Part shown: one piece after another, positions 33,222 through 45,175 of the stretch | How positions within the stretch are numbered: the stretch's first letter is position 1 | Layout of the letters: the number at the start of each line of letters is the position of its first letter | Assembly: GCA_950295325.1 (NCBI GenBank) | Contig: OX485805.1 | Coordinates: 36,631,501 to 36,695,500, forward strand | Direction of reading: 5' to 3' | Length of the DNA: 64,000 nucleotides | Origin: Polytrichum commune | Taxonomy: Eukaryota; Streptophyta; Polytrichopsida; Polytrichales; Polytrichaceae | Notes under the pieces: model-generated | Told to the model about the DNA's origin: nothing | The model's database searches: none | Seen by the model: only the letters and a program-made list of their open reading frames with translations | Position numbers and translations under genes: made by a program

Positions 33222-34629
33222 CAGGGTTGTCTATCGCGACGTCATGATGTGTCGTGCCGTCATGTCGTGTCGTGTCGTGACGGACCCCTCCGTCACGACA
33301 CAATAGGGTCCACGTAGGGTCAACATAGGGGGAACGGACTAGGGTGGGTAAAATACTTACCTTCTTGCCAAGGTGGCGTCCTATGTGGCAGAAAACGCCG
33401 ACGTGGTCGTGGATATGCCTAGCGCCAGGTAAATCATTTTGCCATTTTGTTTACCATTTTGTTAAAATCAAAGTAGTAAAAAACAACTAAGGAAGGTGTG
33501 GGGCGGACGGGGAACGAGGGTGGGGCGGACGGGGGTGGGGGGGGGAACGGAGCGGACGGGGTCGGGAACGGGGGCGGGAACGGAGCGGACGGGGGGGGGG
33601 AACGGAGCGGACGGAGTCGGGAACGGGGGCGGACGGGGGGAACGGGAGCGGACGGGGGGGGGGAACGGAGCGGACGGGGGGGGAACGGGGCGCGGATAGG
33701 GGGGAACGGGGCGGACGGAAGGGGGGGAAATTTTTTTAAAAAAAATGGGGCGGACGGGGAAGGGGGGGGCGGGGAAAAAAAAAAAAAAAAAACTGGGGCG
33801 GACGGGGGAGCGGACGGAGGGGCGGACGGGGCGCGGACGGGGGGGAACGGGGCGGACGGGGGGGAACGGGGCGGACGGGGTCGGGAACGGGGGCGGACGG
33901 GGGGGAACGGGAGCGGACGGAGGGGGGGGGATTTTTTTTTTAAAAAATGGGGCGGACGGGGAAGGGGGGGGAAAAAAAAAAAGAAAAAAAGAACTGGGGC
34001 GGACGGGGGGGAACGGGGCGCGGACGGGGGGGGAACGGGGCGCGGACGAGGGGGAACGGGGCGGACGGAGAGGGGGGAAATTTTTTTTTTAAAATGGGGC
34101 GGACGGGGGAGCGGACGGAGGGGCGGACGGGGGGGGGGAACGGGGCGCGGACGGGGGGGGAACGGGGCGGACGGGGTTGGGAACGGAGCGGACGAGGGGG
34201 AACGGGGCGGACGGAGAGGGGGGAAATTTTTTTTTTAAAATGGGGCGGACGGGGGAGCGGACGGAGGGGCGGACGGGGGGGGGAACGGGGCGCGGACGGG
34301 GGGGGAACGGGGCGGACGGGGTTGGGAACGGAGCGGACGGGGTCGGGAACGGAGCGGACGGGGTCGGGAACAGGGGCGGACGGGGGGGCGGACGGGCTCT
34401 AGTAAATTTTTCCCCACTTTACCTTTACTTTGCTGACATGTCATCACACGTGGACATTGTAAATCCTACGTGTCTGAATTGGGTTAATGTAATTACACAA
34501 AAAAATCGGTAAAATTCAAGTCCGTCAGGATAAAGACAGCATCCGACATAATGTCGTGACGGATACGTGTCGTGACGGCACGACATTATGCCGGGATTAC
34601 CCTCCGTCACGACACAATAGACAACCCTG
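33222..34629. mobile_element. 1,408-bp non-autonomous hAT element carrying a GC-rich minisatellite
   Basis: Terminal inverted repeats start CAGGGTTGTCTAT at both ends (13 perfect bases, then a longer imperfect match with CGTGTCGTGACGG-type repeats). An exact 8-bp duplication GTGAACAT flanks it (33214-33221 and 34630-34637). CAGGG termini with 8-bp duplications are hAT hallmarks. Subterminal regions contain several TCGTGACGG/CCGTCACGA repeats. No transposase is present. Its removal restores the host reading frame (SPDSMFT-TAIIRTW). Confidence 0.92.
33496..34395 (+). repeat. GC-rich minisatellite (GGGGCGGACGGGGG units)
   Basis: About 900 bases of GGAACGGGGCGGACGGGG-like units, with four islands of a homopolymer-rich unit (GGGGGGAAATTTTTTTTT or poly-A runs). 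Strongly purine/G-rich on the plus strand, so a G-quadruplex candidate. Higher-order repeats of roughly 150-170 bases are visible near 34,080-34,330. Gly/Arg/Asp-rich open frames are artefacts. Confidence 0.95.
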
Positions 34630-36659
34630 GTGAACATGGAATCAGGGCTTTCAATATCCAAGTAGTTAGGGAAGAAAACGGGTACCTTAGAGATGGCCTT
34701 CCTCGGCAAGAGAACGTACCGAAAGTACATGTAAAGGACCCTGCGGACAGCTTGAACGAAGAAAGGTTGCTTGTCCGGGGGGTTGTTCTTCTGAGCACCG
34801 TTATCTCCACCTAATTCAACAAAGAATGCAATCTTCCAAAGTTGACACCTCATAGCCTCCACGTAATCGAAAATAGTTAGGATCGGATCTTCGCCATGGG
34901 GATTGTAGTCAACAACTTCTCCAAGATCTGTGAGAATACCCGAGAAGAGCTCCTCAGCCTCCACCGCAATCTGATGCCATGCGCAATTAGATATAGTATG
35001 AAAGGTTAAGGTTGATTTCCATAGCTCATTACTGGACATGCAAATGACAACATAAACTTTGAGATGAATGCTCATCTACGCCCACCATGTTGCACGATTA
35101 AGCCATTCCGGGAACTTGGAGTCGGCGAAGGCAGTCTTGGGAAAGCGATGCGCATCCCGGATTGCCGCAGAGGAGTTCCACCTCTGGAGCCACTTAACCA
35201 TCATTCTTGAAGGCATCGCTGAAGTAGCTAGCATATACAATTTCTCTTTAAGCATCTCAGGTTTATCAAACTTCTCATAATGAGCCTTCACTTTCTCTAG
35301 AAAAGCAGGAGTTAATTTGGGATCCGCGACAGGCAAATGCTTCTTGAGCTCCGCGACAAGCTTATCCTCCACCTTCTTCACAGCTTTCCTAACCCATTCC
35401 TGTGCATTACGCTCCGTCCAATTGCTAGAATCTGGGTTCTTCATCTTGTACTTGTCCTCAGCGGCATGGGCAGCTTCTGCAATCTCTTGCTATAGGTCAA
35501 ACAAACAATACAATCAGTTACATGAATTGTATATGCATAATTCAAATGACACGATAATATTAGAGGTTGAGATTACCTGGTAAAGGACCGCATTGAGACC
35601 TTCAACGGTGAGGGTGATGTGCGATTTTTCCCAGCCTGCTTCTTCCTTGCAGCCTCCAACATAGTCGGAGATACTAAACCCTCAAAGTAGGACAGTGGCT
35701 GGGGTGCTAGATTCTGTATGCGAAATAGCTTGTGAACTAGGTTTGTGGTGACGTGTGATTTTTTATTCTTCCTGGAAAACTAAAATATATATTAGAATGA
35801 TGCATGACTAAAAGCAAAATTCAAAACCAGAGATTAGGATCTTACCAATTAACTTCGTGCAGAGCGGCTATCACGGATGGAACGTCTCCTCTAGGTTCAA
35901 GGATTACACCCTCAACACAGAAATGCCAAATAATATCATGAGTGTGAACTTGCTCAATGATAGGCATCCATGCTTGAAGCCGATGGTTCCCATCCCAAAC
36001 CATGAACATCTTATTAGAAAATATCTTCAAATCGTCATCTGAAAGAAGCTTCTTCTCAAATTCGTCATTCACCTCCTTCCACTCCGAAGACCACTTGGCA
36101 ACCACATTGGGTGTCACGTCATTGGTGTGTCCATGGTGGTCCTCCAATGCCACATAAAAGAAACCACACCCTTCCATGTAGCCATCAATCATAAAATGAG
36201 TAGCAAATTGAGATACATCATTTTTAAGAAACGGTCTCACAACAGGAAGAGGCATCATGCGACAAAGAGGGATAAAGAGACGACCCTTTTGTTTTGGTTG
36301 CCATTTAAGTTTCTCAAGCCTAGATGCAGTTGGAACGCTCTCCTTAATGGCAAGGTCGTGAAGCTTGAGTTTCAACTGTCCATTTGTAAGGCAGACTTCA
36401 TCTGAACAAAGGTCTCAGCATCAAAATACATCAGAAGTGATAAGAACTTGTCCTTAACTTCAAACAATTGAACTAAAGCGCACTCCTAAACCTTAAAATC
36501 AGATCAATAACCAAAACCTGAAGCTTCATAATCAAACAAAGAAAAAAAAACCCATTGAAGGCCACCTGTAAGCGCAACGAGAAACCTCAAACCATATTCA
36601 GTCATACTAAGCCATACTCAGTTATCCTAATGTATAGAATACATAAATAAGCCATATAC

Positions 36660-38460
36660 AAGCAACAAAAAAACAAAAATAAATACCCCCGAAGGGGTGC
36701 CGTTAACGGCACCTCTCAGGGGCACCACATTATAACCTCAAAATCTGATATTTATGAGTATATTATGCATCCTTATATGACCTTCAACCAAGACCAAAAT
36801 CCACTTAAGGGGGTCCGAATATATGACCAACGAGCAATTTCTAGCCATATTGACTTACCCTCAACCTTAGAGTGAATAAACAAGCCATTTTCAAGCACCA
36901 AAAAAATAAAAATAAAAACTTCCAAAGGGGGTGCCGTTAACGGCACCCCTCGGGGGCACCACTTTATAACCTCAAAATCTGATATTTATGAGTATATTAT
37001 GCATCCTTATATGACCTTCAACCAAGACCAAAATCAACTTAAGGGGGTCCGAGTATATGACCCACCTGCAATTTCTATCCATATTGACTCAGCCTCAACC
37101 TTACAGTGTGTAGACAGGCCATTTTCAAGCATCAAAAAAATAAAAATAAAAACCCCCGAGGGGGGTGCCGTTAACGGCACCTCTCGGGGGCACCACTTTA
37201 TATCCTCACAATCTGATATTTATGAGTATATTATAGATCCTTATATGACCTTCAACCAAGACCAAAATCAACTTAAGGGGGTCCGAGTATATGACCCACC
37301 TAAAATTTCTGGCCATATTGACTTACCCTCAACCTTAGAGTGCATAAACATGCCATTTTCAAGCACCAAAAAAATAAAAAATAAAACCCCCAAAGGGGGT
37401 GCCGTTAACGGCACCTCTCGGGGGCACCACATTACAACCTCAAAATCTGATATTTATGAGTATATTGTGCATCTTATATGACCTTCAACCAAGACCAAAA
37501 TCAACTTAAGGGGGTCCGAGTATATGACCCACCTGCAATTATTGGCCATATTGACTTACCCTCAACATTAGAGTGCATAAACAGGCCATTTTCAAGCACC
37601 AAAAAAATTAAAAAAAAGACCCCCAACGGGGGTGCCGTTAACGGCACCTCTCGGGGGCACCACATTATAACCTCACAATCTGATATTTATGAGTATATTA
37701 TAGATCCTTATATGACCTTCAACCAAGACCAAAATCAACTTAAGGGGGTCCGAGTATATGACCCACCTAAAATTTCTAGCCATATTGACTCATCCTCAAC
37801 CTTACAGTGTGTAGACAGGCCATTTTCAAGCACCAAAAAAATAAAAATAAAACCCCCGAGGGGGGTGCCGTTAACGGCACGTCTCGGAGGCACCACTTTA
37901 TATCCTCACAATCTGAACTTCACTCTCATATCAAGCACCATGTTGTGTCCTTCAACCAAGACCAAAATGAACTTAGGAGGTCCGAGTATATGACCCACCT
38001 GCAACTTCTAGCCATATTGATTCATCCTCAACCTTGCAGTGTATAGACAGGCCATTATCAAGCACCAAAATAATCAAAAAATAAACCCCCGAGGGGGGTG
38101 CCGTTAACGGCACCTCTCGGGGGCACCACATTATAACCTCACAATCTGATATTTATGAGTATATTATGCATCCTTATATGACCTTCAACCAAGACCAAAA
38201 TCAACTTCAGGGGGTCCGAATATATGAGGCACCTGAAATTTCTGGCCATATTGACTCATCCTCAACCTTGCAGTATATAGACAGGCCATTTCCAAGCACC
38301 AAAAAAATTAAAAAAAAACCCCCGAGGGGGTGCCGTTAGTGATACCTCTCGGGGGCACGACATTCTATCCTCACAATCTGAACTTCACTAGCATATCAAG
38401 CATCATGTTCTGTCCTTCAACCAAGACCAAATTGAACTTAGGGGGTCCGAATATATGAAC
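36660..38460 (+). repeat. 234-bp satellite, array 2
   Basis: Same satellite as at 12.4-14.5 kb. GTGCCGTTAACGGCAC cores lie at about 36,698, 36,931, 37,165, 37,399, 37,632, 37,866 and 38,099, with a diverged one near 38,330 (GTGCCGTTAGTGATAC). The alternation of sub-variants (ATGCATCC versus ATAGATCC; CACATTATAACC versus CACTTTATATCC) suggests a two-unit higher-order pattern. Last units diverge toward 38,460. Confidence 0.95.
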
Positions 38461-38840
38461 CTGAGTCTCCGCTGGACACTTCGGGTTCCATCCTCGGCCT
38501 CCAAATCCTACCTCACCTTACAATCAAACCCTCAAGAACAAAACCCTTCCACACCCTCGGGGGCACCCTAGAGCTCCAAAAGATTCCCTCAATTTTGAAA
38601 GTTGACTTCACTCCTTGGCTGTACCTTCAAACCCTAAACCCGTAAACCTTTGGACCCACTCGGGTGCACCCTAGGGCTCTAGAAAGATTCCCTCAATATC
38701 GAAATTTGACTGCACTACTAAGCCATACAATCACTTCCGGAGGGGTGCCCTTGACGGGTCCTATTCTTTGGCTACTCTAAGCCCACCACTTTTTGGGCTA
38801 ACTTCTATTCCGCGTCTAAATTCTTTCAAAATTGTCAAGT

Positions 38841-39232
38841 TTAGGGTCCGAGGAACCAACCTTCTGGTTCCATCAAGCTCGTCTCTTCAACCTCTTCCTC
38901 GCCACTCTCCTCCTGCGATGCTGGATTGGATGCGGGATTGGATTCTGTCCCCACATCCTTTGATGCTTCTCGACACTGTGATCCTGGGCTCTTGGATTTT
39001 GAGGGACCCAGAGATTCGTCTATCGTCGATAATGTTCTGTTCTCCTCAGTGTCGTCAAAATCTAAAACTTTGTTAATTCCACTAGTGTCATATGTTTCAG
39101 GCGCCACCTTCTTCCTCCCCATCCTGCTCGACTTCAATTTCTTAGTGCTACTGAAATATAACTTCCCTCTCTTCTTTCTCCTCTTGATAGGGGCCTGCAT
39201 GTCACGTGTCACCCTTCCTGTGCATGTCTACT
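38841..39232 (-). CDS. Candidate exon, basic N-terminal region of an unknown protein
   Basis: After GGAGTAG at about 39,233 the minus strand is open for about 125 codons: a basic start (APIKRRKKRGKLYFSSTKKL, RMGRKKV), then Ser/Pro-rich and acidic segments (SQEESGEEEVEETSLMEPE). A possible donor follows (CCAGAAG/GTTGGT). The KRRKKR cluster looks like a nuclear signal. It could be a far-upstream exon of the DGNHR gene at 32.5-36.4 kb with the satellite array inside an intron; that is inference only. Confidence 0.4.
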
Positions 39233-39474
39233 CCAACACTCGCAAACCCTCCCGTCAATCAAACACGTCTTACGCCTCTCATGAAATTCATAACTTTTGA
39301 CACTAAGTGAAAGGATATGAGTTTCACGAAATCTAAGACAAGACTTTCCAGGTGTGACATTCCTTTATTTAATGCCTAATTGGGATTTCATTATACTTCC
39401 TATTCCTGTCCTGAAACGTCATGCCTAATTATGATTTCAGGCTTTATATCGGCGCCAACTAATAATATGTAATT

Positions 39475-39690
39475 GCCTGTCAAGTAGTATGTCTACCATG
39501 ACTTGGACTCTCTTATTTAGTATATCGTGACAGCGTTACAAATTTTAAAAATATTAATGTTACTCTCGTTTAGAGTACCTCCGTCATGTGGAGCTTGTGC
39601 ATCGCAGTTCTCTTTTGGCAGCACATTCCTAATAAATAGGTAGCCCACAATGTTGAGATTCCTCTTTCATATTTCCATTGTAATACATTC
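39475..39690 (+). repeat. Direct repeat, left copy
   Basis: Contains TGTCAAGTAGTATGTCTACCATGACTTGG..TATATCGTGACAGC and later CCTAATAAATAGG..CCCACAATGTTGAG..CATATTTCCAT (quoted as short pieces). The same ordered pieces occur at 40,383-40,625. Confidence 0.7.
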
Positions 39691-39858
39691 TAATCCTTCA
39701 TGCTACAGTTTGTCACAATTTACATAAATACATATTGACTCTATATTGATCTAACAGGTTATCAAATATTCTAAGTGCATTGGTGTCTACCCTAAGTGTA
39801 TATAATACCCGATTACTTGTACCCATTCCTTCATGTAATCTACTCATATTCTTCTCAA

Positions 39859-40278
39859 ATGGGTACTGACGCAAGTCCCCCCAACCTTCCTCCGTCAAGT
39901 GCTCCTAGTTCCTCTGGAATTCACACCAAGTTGACCATCGATGGTTCTTCAGACGTCAACATCATTAAGATTGCCAACCCACATGACTGCTCAGTTCCTC
40001 CGGCTGTCGTCGTTCACACTCCTCAACCACATACTCCATCTTTGCAGGCAGATGTTGCAACGCTGAAAGAGGACAAGTCTACTTTACAAACTCATGCCTA
40101 TTCTAGAGCAGGGGTTATTAAACCGGGCACTTACTCCAGATCCCTGTTTAGGAATGCCAAAGGTCATAAACTCGATTGCGCAGCATGCACTGCAGTTCAT
40201 AGTTTGGGGATTGACCATTGTCATAAACATGACGGTGACAAATATGGCAAAGGGCCCCATAAGCGTATTCGTCGTTAA
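39859..40278 (+). CDS. Small hypothetical protein with a C-terminal Cys/His cluster
   Basis: ATG at 39,859 (MGTDASPPNLPPSSAPSSSG) opens a 139-codon frame to TAA at 40,276-40,278. The N-terminal half is Ser/Pro-rich. The C-terminus reads LDCAACTAVHSLGIDHCHKH, then a basic KGPHKRIRR end; C-x2-C with spaced His/Cys could bind zinc. An earlier in-frame ATG at 39,796 is less likely, as it begins in AT-rich sequence. It lies between two imperfect direct repeats (39,475-39,690 and 40,383-40,625). No family recognised. Confidence 0.45.
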   Translation: MGTDASPPNLPPSSAPSSSGIHTKLTIDGSSDVNIIKIANPHDCSVPPAVVVHTPQPHTPSLQADVATLKEDKSTLQTHAYSRAGVIKPGTYSRSLFRNAKGHKLDCAACTAVHSLGIDHCHKHDGDKYGKGPHKRIRR

Positions 40279-40382
40279 TAACAATGTTGCATTCTAATGT
40301 TTGGAATTTCCTATTCATGAGGTACTATCATGTTTAGTATATATGCATGTTATTGGATTCTACTATTTGAAAATAAATACTA

Positions 40383-40625
40383 TCTTGTCAAGTAGAATGT
40401 CTACCATGACTTGACTGATATAATTTGGTATATCTTGACAGCCTTTCTGCTCCCTTTCAGACTCCTTGGTTTAGGGTGGGTCATTTTTAGAAGTATTTAT
40501 TCATGTTTTCCTTCATTGTTCATCCGTCATTTGGATCTGTCCATCATTGTTGTCTTTGGCCATTCATTTCCAATAAATAGGTTTCCCACAATGTTGAGAA
40601 ACCTCTTCCATATTTCCATCACCGC
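40383..40625 (+). repeat. Direct repeat, right copy
   Basis: Second copy of the 39,475-39,690 block, with TGTCAAGTAGAATGTCTACC, GGTATATCTTGACAGC, CCAATAAATAGGTTTCCCAC and CTTCCATATTTCCATC. The pair flanks the small ORF at 39,859-40,278. No LTR-type TG...CA ends or duplication were found. Confidence 0.7.
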
Positions 40626-41094
40626 GCAAGGCCTCATTCCCCTCATTGTGAGGCCAAACCCCCCACCCTTAAGCGTCCGTAGTCCGAGTAGTGGGTTTGG
40701 GCTCACATTCCTCCGCGGTATTGGATTTGGACTTGGATGAGTCCATAGTGCAATGTTCACCCTTCAAGTGGTCTTGGATTTAATTGGTGTCTCCATACCG
40801 TACATAAGCCTTTAAGTATTAAGAAATACTTATGTGACTTATGTCAATCTCTCCCTCGCACCTTTGGTCTTTGCTTCCTTTGTCTTGCCATCGCGAGAGT
40901 GCTCCACATTCTCCATTAAGTTGTGCACGTGGTTTATTTTTAAAGAGAGGATGCAAGTGTTAAAAAAAACACTATTCTCTATAGTCAATCTCAAATACAT
41001 TTACTTGTGAAAGCCACACATAACACTAACTAGCATAATGTAACTAACTACTTGTCTATGAGCTAATTAGGTAGGCTATCTACTAAGCTCCTTC
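40626..41094. other. Non-coding gap
   Basis: Mixed composition; nothing recognisable. Confidence 0.4.
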
Positions 41095-41455
41095 ATGAAC
41101 CCATCTCTTTACTTTCTAATTACATAAACCTAGCTCCTTCATAAACCCAGCTCCTTCATAAACCCAGCTTCTTAGCTTCTAACTAAACAAACCCAGCTCC
41201 TTCATAAACCCAGCTCCTTCATGAACCCAGTTCCTTAGCTTCTAACTAAACAAACCCAGGTCCTTCATAAACCCAGCTCTTTACTTTCTAACTAAACAAA
41301 CCCAGCTCCTTCATAAACCCAGCTCCTTCATGAACCCAGCTCCTTAGCTTCTAACTAAACAAACCCAGGTCCTTCATAAACCCAGCTCTTTACTTTCTAA
41401 CTAAACAAACCCAGCTCCTTCATAAACCCAGCTCCTTCATGAACCCACAACTTTG
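41095..41455 (+). repeat. Minisatellite of CCCAGCTCCTTCATAAA units
   Basis: The 18-base phrase AACCCAGCTCCTTCATAA recurs, grouped with AGCTTCTAACTAAACAA into a higher-order unit of roughly 100-120 bases repeated about three times. Confidence 0.9.
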
Positions 41456-42669
41456 TAGTTGTAATCCCCAACTACCTCACTAATTATTCAAGCCCTTAAC
41501 TAATCTTCCTACCTAATTTCCCTAATTCTACTAACAACCCCTTTCTAATCACACAATTCTTCTCTAATCCTAAAATCCTAAAATCCTAGAGAGGAGAGGG
41601 GGAGAGAGAATTTCCTAACTTCACTAAGACTAACTAATTCACACAAGTATATTTTTGCACTCATCACAACATCAAGTGCTCAACTCTTAAACATGGAACT
41701 TGCAACCACGTGTATTCAAAACATGAACTTTAAGTACCACAAATTGGAATCATGAATTAACTTTAAAATCCTTCACGTCAACACTAATTCTACCAAGAGG
41801 TCAAGCCCTCTTCAAGGCTAACAAGCCTTGGCTCTCAAACTAAAAACTAAGCACACACATGTGCTCCAATATGGCTTCCCACACCCACACTTATAACTCG
41901 TGGGGTGCCTTGGAGCACAAAGGAAAGAGAGGATGAGTGAGGGAAGAATGAGGGATTATATAGTAAGCTTGAGGGGGTGAGCACCCTCAAGGCTCACGAT
42001 AAGCCCTTGAGATTTCCTCCTACTTAGTAGGCGCCAATCCTATCTTCTAAGCCTTCCTCCCTCAAATGATCAACAAGGATCCTAATTCGAACATTTAACT
42101 AGCCTTGGCTTTCTACCTACCACACTTTACCAAACTTGGGATGCTTCAACCCAAACTTAGCCTCCTTCGCTTTCCGCCGCCATAACTTTCTCCCCTTACT
42201 TTCCCAAATCGTCGCTCACCACTTAATTCAAACCACGATGCTTAACTCGTGATTTGATTGGTGCTTTGAGAATTTGCTTATCCTCCACCTTGCATTCTTC
42301 CTTGGGCCTTCCCCATTAAGTGGCCATGATGAGGTGGTCCACTTGTGCGCTCCATGTGATCCTCCATTCATCCCAATTCCAATGCACTTGCCTCTTGAGT
42401 CACTTTGGTTGTCTCCATCCATTTGTACTAGCCTACTCACTAACTACTCAATCCAAGTTCTCCTTACCTATCCTCATTCACTCAAATCCTTCCGAAGGTA
42501 AAAACACAATAACAACTCACATCCTAGCCTCTTACAACATGGTACTTCTAAGACTAACATTTCACTCTTTTTATATTTTTGTGAAGTAACATGCTACTTC
42601 AAAGTGCATCAACTAACGTTTCAAGGGTCTAAGACTAAATGTGGGCACCCTTTTGGGCTCACACTCATC
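41456..42669. other. Upstream region of the MULE-like transposase
   Basis: No gene was seen. It is AT-rich with a possible TATA-type sequence (GGGATTATATAGTAAGC at about 41,952). The element's terminal inverted repeat is expected here but was not identified. Confidence 0.4.
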
Positions 42670-45175
42670 ATGGCTCATGTGCCTGCTAACGGAGAAGTCG
42701 GTATGACAATCCTCAGAGCCGATGGAGAGAGAGTCCCACTTACCTTTCGCATGGATGACAGCGGACTAGCTTACGTGACGTCCCAACGTCTAAATATTCG
42801 GTTCGGTTTCAGAGCGGACACTATTGTTGTTGACGAGGATATTTTTGATGTTGTCACGTCTGAGCTTACACATACCCTAGGTCGCATTTCGCATCGTGAT
42901 GAGAACAATAACATGTTTTGGACTCTTCATCCAGGTAGTTACCGAGTCTATGGCCTCACTGAATCTCAGATGGCTGCTTCTACTGAGATCCTCACTCCTC
43001 GCTCTTCCTCTACCTGCACCATTCAAACTCCTCTGCCACGTGATGTGAAGGTCAAGCTCGAACCCGGTCTCGAGACGCCTATTGTAGACAACTCTAGAGT
43101 AAAATCTGTAATTACACTTTCTTCAGATGACGAGGTCAGTCCCACCAAGCCCCCGCCTCAGATAATAGTTGGTGGGGACGCTCCTAAAGTATATCCTTTG
43201 TCGCAAGATACTGTTAGCATAGTACCATTATTAAAACAACTTGCAGCAATGCCGGGAAAAAAAAACATTCTTAAAAAAATAGACTACTCGGTGATTAGAC
43301 ACGAGAAGGTAGAGTACCTTCCTGCTATGTTCGATGGTGCTATCATCTTCGAGTTGCCACCCGTTGGTCACACGGCCGCACGGTCACAGGCCAAGTCTAT
43401 GCAAGGAATGGACAAGCGTTACGACGGCCATGTGTGGACCAAGACCATCACCACCAACATCACAAACGACTTTGGTTTGTCCTTCCGTTCTTCCTCCTGC
43501 GTTGGACACCTGCGTTGCAAGAACAAGGAGTGCGAATATCTGATCCGCCGACCTCGTATTTTCGAAGTCAACGAGACAAAGTTTGAAGGTTGTACCCTCC
43601 AAGCCTTTGTAGTAGATCAAGCACCCCCAACTGACTCTACGCTTGTTTGCAAGGTGTGTAAAGAACCCCCGACATGTATTGCTACATGTGGGGCTAAGAT
43701 TTATTATGTTGATGGCAAAATCAACCATACAAGAGCGTGTATCCACCTTGGAATTCACGATCACCCAGTCAAGGTGGGCGACTACAGAGACACTAAGGCT
43801 GAGATCAGTGGCCTAATTGAAGAACAGATCGAGAAGACTCCCCAGGCTACCAGGAGTGCGGTTGTGTTGGAGGCTAGCAAAGTTCTAATTGGCAGTTATC
43901 TCCTTCAACCCGATGACGTGCCAACAAAGAAGCTTTCTCTTGAGGAACTTGTTCCAGTATTCGACCGGTGCAAGGACATGGCTTCCCCAAACATCCGCAA
44001 CAAGGCCATGAGCTTCCGTTTCCTCAGAAGGTATGGTGTCATGGACTCTATCACCAAATTCCGTGGAATCAGTTTATGGGCATTTGTGCAGGAGAACAAA
44101 TTCCCAGGTCAAGGGGCAGATCTTGACAAGGTTTTTGTCTTTAAGATGTCGGAAGTCGGGCCTGGTAGTGGGGTAGACTTGGTGAAGCGTATGCAGCCCG
44201 GCGAAGATCTGGAGAATGCTTGGATTATGTTCGACCATGTGAAACGGGTGAGACAGTGGACCACAATGGCATGCCACGTGTATGACTCCACGTATTGTCG
44301 TGTCATGACCATTGCAAGCTATAACATGCAATCGGAGGACTGTGATGCCCATATCGTTTTCTGGAAGAATCTCAATGCTGTGATGGAGAGGAATGGCGTT
44401 GTCGATACCAACTTCAAGGGTTTCATGGCCGATAGCGCCCAAGCCAATTGGAATGCAGTTTGGGTCATATATGGCAACGGGAAGAAGGAGGACCGCATGG
44501 ATGACCAGGAAAGAACCTGTCAGTTTCACTGGACCCAATCTATGGTTAAGTATACCGAGAAATACATCCCCGAAGAACTCTGGGAGCAACACAAGAAGAT
44601 GTGCCACCAATATAGGACCGCCAGGACCATGGACGAAGCGGAGAACCTGTACCACGGGCTACGTGCATGGTGGGTATCCGCCGGGGCAGTGACAGAGAAG
44701 GCACTGGACAAACTCGAGCTCTGGCTTGCATTCTGGCACTTCCATTATCGCCAATGGGGAGGCTTCATGACCGGGGTATGTTCTCCCAAAACTTGTTGTT
44801 TTTTTTTTCTTTTCACTCTAATATGAAACAACTCTTCTCCAATTTCTAATTGCTTACACTATGTACACGCAGAAATTTACAGTAGAAGAACTAGCAGAAA
44901 TGCCTTCATGTAATCTCGCCGAATCAATACACAACAAGTGGCTTCAATCGTCTGGAAACAGCGGCGGTGACCTCTATGTTGCTACAGTGGACGACTTTGT
45001 TCGAGGCTTCCTTCAGGTTGTCAATTACTACCAGTTCCTGAAAGGTGATGTTGGCGGTACAGGCCCTACAAAGAAAGAGCTCAAGCTAAGGTTGGCAGAG
45101 CGTAGGGCGAAGCAAACGGGTAATCCTTTAGTCCTCGAAGACCCCATGATGGACATGCCTGGAGCAGAAGAGTTC

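Larger units (their letters stand above)
32544..36401 (-). pseudogene. ParB/Srx-like (DGNHR motif) protein, five exons, split by a hAT element
   Basis: Exons 36401-35846, 35771-35577, 35489-35086, 35031-34630 and, after the hAT insertion, 33213 to the donor at 32,640 (an open frame continues to 32,544). Exon 1 contains KLHDLAIKESVPTASRL, MPLPVVRPFLKNDVSQF, a MIDGYMEG-GFFYVAL strand pair and MFMVWDGNHRLQAWMPII, the DGxHR-x-x-A signature of ParB/Srx-fold proteins with the Arg retained. Exon 2 changes frame near 35,690. Exon 3 is helical and charged. Exon 4 has ELFSGILTDLGEVVDYNP and CQLWKIAFFVELGGDNG. The last exon has a nuclear-signal-like PRVSKRKAAEVVEE and an acidic stretch. The 54-bp intron at 35,085-35,032 is very short but joins the phases. 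Upstream exons are not adjacent; the satellite begins 260 bases away. In bacteria this fold binds CTP or serves in DNA segregation; its function here is unknown. Confidence 0.6.

Noticed and set aside
33498-34402. Long Gly/Arg/Asp-rich open frames
   Set aside because: By-products of a G-rich minisatellite inside a hAT element; no stop codons occur because the units lack TA-containing triplets.
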